Below are positions 51,189 through 61,063 of a DNA stretch of 64,000 nt, piece by piece. Both the position numbers and the translations under genes were made by a program. The first letter of the stretch is position 1, and each line of letters starts with the position of its first letter. The stretch spans positions 10,370,874 through 10,434,873 of the forward strand of contig NC_039512.1 of assembly GCF_003672135.1 (NCBI RefSeq), read 5' to 3'. The notes beneath the pieces were generated by a model. That model was not told the DNA's origin. It did not search any database and saw only the letters and a list, made by a program, of their open reading frames with translations. The stretch comes from Ooceraea biroi. Its lineage: Eukaryota; Arthropoda; Insecta; Hymenoptera; Formicidae.

Positions 51189-52271
51189 CTATGCGGAAAA
51201 AACGAGTTTGAAGTCTATTATTCACGCGCCACTGCGAACAGAATGCTACCGAAAAATTGGAGAGAATACAGGATTGGTTTCAATCCAGCTTCAGATAGTT
51301 ATTTTCCTTATTAAAAGCGTATTTCTGACAAGCCATGTCTTTTCGTTGAAGAATATAGAATATAAGAAGAATAGAATTTAAATAAAATCAAGTCGAGAAA
51401 CGAGAAGAAGACAATTTAATTGGAGTTGAAGGGAGAGGCCTTCGGAAAAAATTTCAAATTAGCGAAAATTTCGAAGGTGAAATTCTCACGAATTCCGCAC
51501 AGAATATTCGGCTTGATTTTCGTTACGATCGCGTGGAATAATAAGCAGCATTTAACAGCGCAATGTCTCCCCTGCAGCGCGCCCGTAAAAATATGTTCTC
51601 GCGGTCATAATCATTTAATTGGTAATAATCATTAAGTAATGTCCGGCATGCGTCGTTTCTGGCACGGACCGATAACGTCCCAGCCAAATGGAATTGCGTC
51701 CGTGTATTTCGACAAAACGCAACGCACCGGCGATTCAATCGTTGTGTGGAACGTAACAATTATGTCCCACGATAAATTCCGTGCGGATGCAACGATATAC
51801 GCGCCACAAATATGCATGGTATGTTGTACTGTTGTCGATAAACATAATCCATCTTTGCTTGAAAATGATTAGGATTTTCTTTTTAGGATTAGGATTAGGA
51901 AAATGATTAGGATTTATTGTGAATTTCTCCATTCGCGCGTTTAAATTTAGATTCTTGAAATAGAAAACTATAGAGTTTTTATTAAGGATCTAACAAGGGT
52001 TCAAACACTTCTAAAAATCAAAATGTAAATCCGAGCATTGAACTTTGTCATTATTAGAGAATTTAGAAGCTAAAAATACGACAATGTGAATACCGATAAA
52101 ATTCAATTCTAAATACAAATCTTAAAAAGTTTTATGATACGATGACTTAAAGAATAATAAAGTGCAAAAAGTACAAAGCATTTTTATAAGTTAAGAAACT
52201 GCAATCATTATAAACATAATCTATATGAGATTTAAATTACTCAATTTGTTAAAGAAAGAACATTGACTTAC

Positions 52272-52437
52272 CGTATAAAATATTTCGGTGAGATGGTAGA
52301 CGTAAGCATTTCTCACATACGTGCGGATGATTCTATCTCTCCTTTCTCCTTCGAATCCTTGTAGAACGTCTTTCTCTGCAAACTTCCATAACGCTTCACT
52401 CGTTGTCACACCAAACAACAAATCGTATTTGTTGTTA
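52272..52437 (-). CDS. Nlg: Neuroligin exon, NNKYDLLFGVTTSEALW to EIFYT
   Basis: The donor is ACG|GTAAGT, phase 0. The acceptor is less certain. An AG just before TAACAACAAATAC gives the right phase, completing the split Gly of the previous exon, and 55 codons starting NNKYDLLFGVTTSEALWKF. A better-looking acceptor (CCACAG at 52486-52481) keeps the frame open but is out of phase by one base with the exon at 53626. It would work only if a small unseen exon lies between them. The rest, RTYVRNAYVYHLTEIFYT, is typical of insect neuroligins. Confidence 0.85.
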
Positions 52438-53625
52438 CTCGTGATAGGAGCACCGTGTTCAGCTTTTTTTGGAAGAGGCCTGTGGTCAGCAACAACAATA
52501 ACAGTTCAATGCTAGTTTATCTTATTCAATTTGAAGAAAATAATATTTTATGCAAAATATAATATTTTTATTATCGTAAAATAAAAAACTAAAAGATTAA
52601 AAAATTTAAATACAAGAAATTAATTGAAAGAGATCGAAGATTTCAAGAATTCGAGTTGAAGAAAGTAAATTAATAATTAAAATGTTGAATGTAAAAATAA
52701 ATAAACAAGCACTCGGTGGACAATGTAAACTGCTTCGATAATTAGAACACAAAAGGATCATTAGTAATTGCTAAATCTGAAAATCTCGGTTAGCAATTGT
52801 GGCTGGAAAGTGCAACTTGGTAGCGAAGATGATAACGCGAACTCGTTCTGTGGTTTCCGGCACGAGTGTGGTGCGATCTTCGATTGTAAGTATGCTAATG
52901 ACGTGGTAGGGTTGGGGCAGGTCGTTTACAATCGCGTTAATGAACCGCGCTAATGTTCGCGGTGGAACCGGCTCGTTTAGCTTCCTTTTTCCATTTAACG
53001 AGAAAACTCCGGGACCCGTCAGACGGAAGACGGAAGGCGGAATTATTGTGGAAGCCGACGTTAAGTACGAAACCCCTCTTCTGAAGCAAGAAAGCAAAGC
53101 CGAGTCCGGAAGTGCACACATCAAAATAACTTTTCCGCCGCTTCACGGATTTCCTTTGCCGCCGCGAAAGAAAATGTAGAAATATACGCCGCATTACCAT
53201 AAAACTCTATTAAGCCCGCTCTACCGGAATCCAAGGATTTCCCCACTCTCCCTCTTTTTCCCCACTGTCTCCGGATTCCATTTTTTTCTCCATTTGCTAC
53301 GACCATATTCAAAGTGATGCAATGTCGAAACGTACTTTATCATGTTTTTCATCGCATCTTGGAAAACGGATCGAGAATCCTGGAGATATTTTAAAATCGC
53401 ACGTCGTTATATAGATTCAAAATTGCAAGAATTATCAGGTTTTAAAATACAATTGTAAACGCATTGCGAGATTACGAATTCTTGAAATTTCTTCAATTTT
53501 ATGAAAATTTAAAAATTGTAGAATTGTGGAATTGAGCACAACTTGAGAAATTTAAATAAGGAAAATAACAGACAATAAACTTAGATCTTAAAAATTAACA
53601 ATATTTTACTACCAATCATGCTTAC

Positions 53626-53935
53626 CCGAACCCTTGAAACTCTGGGCCGAGATAGGACAAGAGATCCTTCTGGAAATCTGGTTTTATGACGACACCGTCT
53701 ACACTTGGGCCGAACGCACTAAGAAACGTCGGCGGCTGAATGTCGACTTGCATTAGCTCTTCTAGACTACTCTCCCTCAAACAATCGACTATTAACTCAT
53801 TGTCCTTGAGTAGATCGTCGGGAATGGAGCAGTTGACAGCCTTGGCTAGTTTCAAAGCGTACGACACAGGATCTTCGACTACCGCCCAGGATGAAAGGGC
53901 GCTACCCGACAGCAGTATAGCTCGCTTGAACAGTC
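53626..53935 (-). CDS. Nlg: Neuroligin exon, LFKRAILLSGSALSSWAV
   Basis: This 310-bp exon has acceptor CTTCCAG and donor GG|GTAAGC. Two bases complete a Gly from the previous exon, and then LFKRAILLSGSALSSWAV follows, a hallmark of neuroligins. NCSIPDD carries a possible N-glycosylation site and one Cys, and VDCLRESS carries the second, as in the conserved disulfide loop. AFGPSVDGVVIKPD and LLSYLGPEFQGFG close the exon in phase 2. Confidence 0.96.
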
Positions 53936-56900
53936 CTGGAAGAATAAAAACGCTTTTGTTGTTCATAAATTGCAAAGAGCGTAACCTTTAAAAAAAGAGC
54001 ATTTTTTGTCTTAAGATTTTATTTATTATGTCAGATATATTTATCTATTCGGTGTGGATATTAAAATACATGCTTTGACATTAAAAGGGTATCAAGAATA
54101 TAGATATTGTATGTAACATAGTTTTTGAGCTCATTTTCAATTAATCAAGTTCTCTAATTGAGCTTCTAAGTTAAATATCATTTGGTATTTTTAAATAATT
54201 TTTGCTTTATAATCAATTTAAAAAAAATCTAGGCAAATATTTTTTGAATAAAGAGAGAAAGGAAGTTATAACATTTTCGATTAAAGGAATTCTTTATCTA
54301 CAATAACAAGAAGTCATCTCCTAATGAGACATTTATGTCGCAAAGGAGGACGGATCCTTTGGTAAAAATTTATACCAGGGGACTGGTATTTTTACTTTTA
54401 TTTTCGTAGATCGCAAAAGAAAGATGACAACAGGTTACTCATAAAGGAATTACTCTCGCGAGAAATTGTCCGATGGACTGGAACAGGCTTTCTATTTCTT
54501 AAAATGACGCAGAAACGGGATATTTCGCGATAAAGGAGTTATTTTCGTGGATTCTGCACTCCCGACAAGGCATCGATGGATAATCTGATTTTTATTTACT
54601 TGGCTCTAAAGAGGAACAAAGCAAAATAGATATTGATTTATGTGGCAGACGCTAAGAAGGACGTGTATTTTTAAGAAGGAAGAAATATATTTAGATGCAC
54701 AGGATTATATTGATAAAACAGAAAATAATTATGAAATATATCAATGAAAGTATTCAGGGCTTCGAATATTCGTAATATTTGAGTTTGGACGTCACAGATC
54801 TCGTAGATTTAATATGCCATTTGGCAGACATGAAGAAGAAGAAACTTGGTGTTTTTAAAAAGAAAGTTTGTGCTTGTTACTGTTTTCTGATATTTAAATT
54901 TCGAGAAGTATAAAATTTCAGATTTTTAAACCATCAAATTTGAAGATTTACTGCTATTTATAATTTTTTACCATATAAATATGCGAGAGTTCATACTTTG
55001 TAAAAATCTCAAATTTTTATCACATAATCATTATATAATTATTTATTCTTTCTTCTTGTTTTATATTCAATTTATCAACTCTGCAATAATCAAATCCTTG
55101 AAATTTCATAGTATTTTGTCACCGTGCCTAAAACTGGAAAAAGCGCAGCCGTTACGATGCTGAATATTATGCGAGTGAATTGTTTGAAGAGGAAATTATG
55201 CTGACGAAAATGGCGCTGCGGATGGGTGGAAACCACGTCGTTACTTTCAGTGAGAAGAGAAAGACAAACCGAAGTCACTCTCAAACCTGAGGATAAAGGT
55301 GGCCGAGGACCTATAATTATCCAAGAAGAAAGTCGTTTTCGCGCGGATTCCCATAGATATTATTTGCCTAAGGAAAAATGGAATGTTTGGTTTTATGCTT
55401 TAAGGCAGGGGTTTTCAATCTTCACTCCGCGCGATAAACGCCATTAACTTGCCGACAGTTTTGCTGCGAGCACCACGCTAAGGAAAAATTATTTTCTTTT
55501 TATAGCTATTAACTTGGTATAGCTTCCCAACACTATTTTTCAATAACAACATTTAATTACCGATATTTATTACATAGATTTAACTTTTTGTTTTCAATTT
55601 TAATTAAATCGATTTTTATTTAATTTAATTAATTGAAAAAGCAGGTTTAAAGAGAACATTAAACACTCTACTATTTTTAGTAATTAAAGAATTCCTTAAT
55701 TTCGCAAGATAATTTTGTATTTAAAAGTGAGATGGTGTTTTATACATATACAGTTCAGTAACAATCTTAGATTGAGATCTCCTACTCTGAAATGAGAAAA
55801 GCTGCCGGCGCTGTGCAAAGAGGCAGAAACGTATTTTCCAATTTCGCGGGAAGATAAAAAAGATAGCGAGATAGGATGTTCTCTATTTCGAGAAGTCCTT
55901 GCGCCTCAATATTTTCGTCGAATTCAGCTTATCAGAGAAATTAACATGAACGTAAACGTAGACGTAGAAACGAGGAGGGTGAAAAAACAAGGCAGGAATA
56001 TAGGAAAGGGGAAAAAGACAAGAGCGAGAGACTACGCGACATCGCCGTGTTCTGAGACTGCCGTCTCGGAAAAATGGAATTCTCATTTCTGTTCTCAGTG
56101 ATACGAGGAAGAATGAACCGTCCACAGAGGCAAGAGGACGAGAGAGGACATCCCGTGCATGCCAGGATTCTTTCCGATCGGAGGTCCTCTCACGCAAACA
56201 AATAAGCAAAGAGATAGAGAGCGCTTCTTCCTATCGCGAAGTACGCGAGCGAAGAGCGTTTTGTGCGACAGAAATCGCGGGTAACACGGCATACAAGCAT
56301 TTTACGGCATTACCCTCGCGAGTGCTAGAATGGTTGGCAACGTAATTCTGGTAATTAAAGGAAAAGAAGGAAGAAAAAGGAAAAATACGGAAAAATACGG
56401 AACAAGGATTTTTTCCATTTCCGTTAAATCCCGTTAAGGCGGTTAATGTCCTACTAATCCAGTGGCGTTTCCGCGGTCATAAAAGCTCCGTCATTTTAAT
56501 CATCTCATTCTCCCGCGAATGGTTGTTACATCCCTCGGCGTCGCTCAACGACTCGAATCTTTCCTCCGTCCACGTGATTGTGCAATGTGCCACATAGTTT
56601 GTGATACGTTCCCCGTTTCGCACGTGCCGAGTACGCGATGGCGGATTTGCCAATTAACGAAATCAAGCAACTCAATAAGGAACGTGGAACAGCTTTGACG
56701 GATAAAAAGCGGAGGAGTGCGGGGAAAGGAAAACTCCCGTCCTGGACACGCGTGGATGGCAGTGCCCTCCTCATAAGGGAGAAAAGTATTTTCCAATAGC
56801 GCTTACGACGGGGGTGGCGCTGGCGGTAGGAAGGGGCGATATTTCACGCACATAATATCACGAGCGGTGGAGCAAGATGGAATGAGGATAAAAAGAGTAC

Positions 56901-57663
56901 AGCAGAAAGAGAGAGAAGAGAGACAGGAGGAGGAGGCTTTCCCTTATCCTCTCAACCATGTCCACCCCCGTTCGCAAAGGCTGTTAACCGTCGAACGTTA
57001 ACCGTGAACACGACCACGAAGATGGCTCACTGCTGCTGCTGGATGAAGATATAAAGGGAGACAGCCAATATCCTCAGCAATGTGTTACCACGCCGATCCG
57101 CGCGTGTTCGCCCTCGAAAATATCGCGAATCCTGCAAAATAGCAAAAGGAGACAGAGACGGAAGGTGGGAGACGGTGAATATTGGAGAGAGAAATTTCGA
57201 GCTGATATTATTTTGCTGGTTTAAGTTACCTCTCATTTCTGAACACTGCTCTTCCTTTTTTCCTCCCCCGGATGAGGAATGCATTACGAGGCATGGCGCA
57301 ACGATTCCTGCGGCAGATGGCCAGAATGGAGTTTCTCACGAGATATTTTGAGTCCGCCGGACCTCGTGGTTTTCAACGATTTGCCCCTTAGATTCCCAAA
57401 GGAATCTTTGTAATTTTCAGGTTTTAGTAATTTCTCAGTGATGTAATAAAAGCAAATGTGTGCAAAAAGATGTCAAAGGTCATCGCGTTTCAAATTTTTT
57501 AATTAGTAGAAGTATTTTTTAAATTCATGAATATATCTAGTTTTCTATATATTTCATATTCAAATTCTCAAGATTTAAAATATTTAGATCTATTACAATT
57601 TGTAATAAAAAATAGTTCATATGGATATTTTTATAATTGAAATTGAGCACCTCTGCTTGTTTG
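53936..57663. other. Intron DNA (6.8-kb neuroligin intron), no gene seen
   Basis: AT-rich to 55700, then CpG- and purine-rich at 55800-57350 with many overlapping shadow frames. CAGGGGTTTTCAATCTT at 55406 resembles one end of a hAT transposon, but no partner end was found. No conserved coding segment is visible. Confidence 0.6.
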
Positions 57664-58148
57664 AAAGGGTATAGCAGGATAAGCATGTATGCGCTGCCCC
57701 CGCTAGGATCTGGATGAGATTTTTACAATAAGTTGTCATTGATGTGAGATTAAATTTTCCGAAAGATTATATCTGAAAAAAATTTTTATGGGAGTTATGG
57801 GGGTAAGAAAAAAAATCGAAAACAATTTTTTTCTCGAGAACGGCTGAACCGATTGTGATGAAAAAAATACATGTTATGGGTTTCAATGCCACAATGTTAT
57901 AAAAAAAATTACGGATTTTTGTTCAAAAAAGACAGGTTACAAAAAATTTTCAAACTTTTTTTGAATTTTTTTTATGGGATGCACTTGAGGCACTATCACC
58001 ATTTTCGCCCTAAGAAATCTTTAAATACTCTAGAATAACATGTCCGAGTTTCAAAACGATCGAAGGAGTAGTACATAGTTTAAAAAATGAAGATCTTCAG
58101 TGCGTCACGTGCGGCGTATGGCGCGCTGTACAACGGGTACGTGTAGCC

Positions 58149-58312
58149 AGTGAAGCCAGATCGCGGCCGCGGCCTCCGACTTACCGTAGTGGAGGGGATG
58201 ACACACGCAAGTAAAAACCGCGTACGTGTGCGCTTCACTGATTGGTTCATCGCTTGTGTGTGTCATCCCCTCCACTACGGTGAGTCGGAGGCGGCCGCGA
58301 TTTGGCTTCACT
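58149..58312. repeat. Nested hairpin inside left arm
   Basis: AGTGAAGCCAGATCGCGGCC and its near reverse complement ending GGCTTCACT bound a 164-bp sub-palindrome. Inner blocks GTAGTGGAGGGGATGACACAC and GTGTGTCATCCCCTCCACTAC pair as well. The right arm holds its mirror copy at 59179-59342. It looks like a MITE that entered the arm before the arm was duplicated. Confidence 0.85.
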
Positions 58313-58391
58313 GCGTGTAGCACCGTAGCATTCATTTTTTTCACGTCAACACGTCCTGCGATCTTCACTTGTTTCTTTCGCTGTTGAGTAG

Positions 58392-58640
58392 TCAGTGTTC
58401 CCAATGTTGGCGTGTTAAGTTCGTTCTCAGAAATCGAGCAATCAACATCAAGCTTCTCCTTTTTGTATTGGAACACTCGACATTTCGAACACAAGATATC
58501 GTTAAGAACAATCGTTCGTTGAAGTTTGTTAGAAAAATTCGTTGCTTCATCTTCAGTTCCAATTTTTTTTTCTGGCCATGTACTTTAAATAAACACTTAT
58601 CACATCCAGCACATCTAGGATTTTTATTTGTCGCAGACAT
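58392..58640 (-). pseudogene. Cys-rich ORF remnant in foldback spacer
   Basis: The minus-strand frame from ATG at 58640 starts MSATNKNPRCAGCDKCLF and ends at 58392. An overlapping frame (58494-58105) starts MCSKCRVFQYKKEKLDVDC and runs into the arm. RCAGCDKC in one frame and CSKC in the other suggest one zinc-binding domain split by a frameshift near 58495. I cannot name the parent protein. It may be an N-terminal piece of the transposase that once moved this element, or captured host sequence. Confidence 0.35.
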
Positions 58641-59178
58641 TTCTTACTATGACAAGTCAAATCAAGTATGGCAAACGAAAATCCAAAGCAAGTATTTTAG
58701 CTGGAAAGAATGTGCATGAGAAAAAAACACAAGGTGTAACAAGAAGCTATTTAGAGCTATTGTAGAGTACAACATTTGAGATGAGTGAAAGAAGCTCAAA
58801 TAATAACAGCAAACAAAACGCTTTCGTACTGTTAAGTCAAATCGTCACCTACATTAGAGGCTTCGGAATATGTGAATATATCAGCAGCAGAAACATGCGA
58901 CAATCGCAGAACAAAATAAATGTTCCTGAAAGAAATTAAGCTACCAATGTCTTCCTTTACATAATTAGAATCAATGGAAGCTTCAGTAAACAGAATAACT
59001 ATCAGAAGAAAAGAATACCACGCTGAACCTATTCTTTCTAAGGAAAAACAAATGAAGACGTATGAAAAGAACTTAACACGCCAACATTGGGAACACTGAC
59101 TACTCAACAGCGAAAGAAACAAGTGAAGATCGCAGGACGTGTTGACGTGAAAAAAATGAATGCTACGGTGCTACACGC

Positions 59179-59342
59179 AGTTAAGCCAAATCGCGGCCGC
59201 CTCCGACTCACCGTAGTGGAGGGGATGACACACACAAGCGATGAACCAATCAGTGAAGCGCACACGTACGCGGTTTTTACTTGCGTGTGTCATCCCCTCC
59301 ACTACGGTAAGTCGGAGGCCGCGGCCGCGATCTGGCTTCACT
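59179..59342. repeat. Nested hairpin inside right arm
   Basis: This is the mirror image of 58149-58312 in the opposite arm. Both copies share the differences between the two halves of the sub-palindrome (GGCCGCGGCC on one side, GGCGGCCGC on the other), so the arm as a whole was duplicated. Confidence 0.85.
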
Positions 59343-59827
59343 GGCTACACGTACCCGTTGTACAGCGCGCCATACGCCGCACGTGACGCACTGAAGATCT
59401 TCATTTTTTAAACTATGTACTACTCCTTCGATCGTTTTGAAACTCGGACATGTTATTCTAGAGTATTTAAAGATTTCTTAGGGCGAAAATGGTGATAGTG
59501 CCTCAAGTGCATCCCATAAAAAAAATTCAAAAAAAGTTTGAAAATTTTTTGTAACCTGTCTTTTTTGAACAAAAATCCGTAATTTTTTTTATAACATTGT
59601 GGCATTGAAACCCATAACATGTATTTTTTTCATCACAATCGGTTCAGCCGTTCTCGAGAAAAAAATTGTTTTCGATTTTTCTTCTTACCCCCATAACTCC
59701 CATAAAAATTTTTTTCAGATATAATCTTTCGGAAAATTTAATCTCACATCAATGACAACTTATTGTAAAAATCTCATCCAGATCCTAGCGGGGGCAGCGC
59801 ATACATGCTTATCCTGCTATACCCTTT

Positions 59828-60709
59828 ATAAGTTTCTTTTACTGTAAATGTAACAGAATTCTTCAATCGGAGACGAGCGCGATGCGCGTGTAAGCTCGTT
59901 TCGCATGTTACTTGAAGATCTTGTTAGCGGGTTTGCGTTGCAATCCGATATATCGATGTGAATTTCTGGGAGTTCGTAACTTCTTTGCGAAGAATTTCGC
60001 TTTAGTTAGAAATAGACGAGGGGCAGGTTTCCATCTCCTTTGTGAATATGTAATTGGCATAATATGTAATTAACCAGCGCGAAATAACGCGCTGCAACGA
60101 GTCATGTAAAACTTCCTACCTTTCAATTATGTGTAATGCGAAAGCGCTTTATCATTTATGAGACGCGCGGGGAGTGCAGCGTGTTTTCTGAATAATTGCG
60201 AGTGCAATATGGCGGCGAATGGTTCAGACATTTTAAACAGTTTCACTTTCATGAAAATTAACAACGTCCGTCTGAATTTTGCAATTCACAACTATAATTA
60301 GTTTTGCTTGTGTTGTGATTTTCCACCTGATGTTATCACGGATTAATTCATCACATTGGAAGTGTCCATGGTAATTAATATATTTATAATCCTCAAGTTA
60401 TTTGACGTGATATTTACAACATGGCAGCTGCGCTCAAGTTTTCATGTGAATAAAATATTATAAAAATATTTTATTGAAAACACTTTTGCAAAATGTTGTC
60501 GGGTATCAATTACATAATATTTCTACAAATAAAACTTAAAACTTAAAACCCCAAAATTACAGTACACGTACGGTATAAGAAATAAATCGAAATTCTGTAT
60601 TGTACTTTCGTTCAATATTACTATATCGTTTTACTATGTACCTACCGCATGATATCATCTCAATGATGCTGTACTTATCTCCCCTAACTCAACTACTTTA
60701 ATCACTTAC
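59828..60709. other. Intron DNA, no gene seen
   Basis: AT-rich sequence between the foldback element and the neuroligin exon. The donor of that exon is at 60709-60705 (GTAAG on the minus strand). Confidence 0.7.
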
Positions 60710-61063
60710 CCCGTATAACGGTAGGGCTGATGGCGAGAAAATGCACGCAAGCGGCTCCGGTGCCTTGGCCCATTAAGGTGACGTTGTCGGGATCACCTCC
60801 GAAGAGAGCAATGTGCTGCTGTACCCAGTGCAAAGCGGCGATCTGGTCCATGAGGCCATAATTCGCAACCCTTGCTTTGGTCTGCGGCGACACGTTGGCG
60901 TTCAGGAAGCCGAGTACGCCCAGCCGGTAGTTCATGGTGACGATCACTTGGTCGGTGTAGCTGGCTAGGACGCTGCCGTCGTAGGGGTTTCCGCTACCCC
61001 AGTCGTAGCTCTCACCGTGAATGTATAGCAACACCGGATGCTTCCTGCCACCCTCCGCCATGC
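60710..61063 (-). CDS. Nlg: Neuroligin exon with oxyanion and dead nucleophile region
   Basis: This 354-bp exon has acceptor TTTTGTGTCGCAG and donor GGG|GTAAGT. It begins with two bases completing a codon, then MAEGGRKHPVLLYIHGESYD, through NPYDGSVLASYTDQVIVTM, NYRLGVLGFLNANVS and NYGLMDQIAALHWVQQHI, to GGDPDNVTLMGQGTGAACV. In active esterases the last motif is GESAG with a catalytic Ser; here GQGTG has Gly at that place, as expected for a non-enzymatic adhesion protein. NVT and NVS are possible N-glycosylation sites. It ends in phase 1. The preceding exon should encode the DCLYLN region and was not found to the right in this window. Confidence 0.96.

Larger units (their letters stand above)
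57664..59827. mobile_element. 2.2-kb foldback element, second family
   Basis: Arms 57664-58422 and 59069-59827 (759 bp each) are inverted copies that stay in register at every landmark I checked; the position pairs all sum to 117491. The outer end reads AAAGGGTATAGCAGGATAAG. The 646-bp spacer is not palindromic and holds remnants of open frames. No clean target duplication is visible; the flanks TTTGAAA and TTTATAA share 5 of 7 bases. The near-identity of the arms suggests a recent origin or gene conversion. It differs in ends and arms from the foldback at 12853-15378. It lies in the neuroligin intron between exons 60710 and 53935. Confidence 0.9.
12477..61063 (-). other. Nlg: Neuroligin gene, partial, six exons in view
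   Basis: Neuroligins are single-pass postsynaptic adhesion proteins with a catalytically dead cholinesterase-like ectodomain that binds neurexin. Six minus-strand exons join in phase: 61063-60710 (ends phase 1), 53935-53626 (ends phase 2), 52437-52272 (phase 0), 51188-50934 (phase 0), 37605-37451 (phase 2) and 12604-12477 (phase 1). Every donor is GT and every acceptor AG. Together they give 456 codons. The order of motifs (YIHGESYDWGSGN, NYRLGVLGFL, GGDPDNVTLMGQGTGA, SGSALSSWAV, HGEELPFVFG, HQKYLEIG) follows the family from the oxyanion-hole region to near the end of the esterase fold. Missing are the N-terminal exon or exons and the transmembrane and tail exons. Introns are 6774, 1188, 1083, 13328 and 24846 bp. 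I cannot say which insect neuroligin paralogue it is. Confidence 0.94.

Noticed and set aside
51870..51920. TTAGGA repeats resembling the insect telomere repeat
   Set aside because: The unit is TTAGGA/TGATTAGGA with only a few copies, not the TTAGG array.
55406..55422. CAGGGGTTTTCAATCTT, like a hAT transposon end
   Set aside because: No matching inverted end or 8-bp duplication was found, so I do not call an element.
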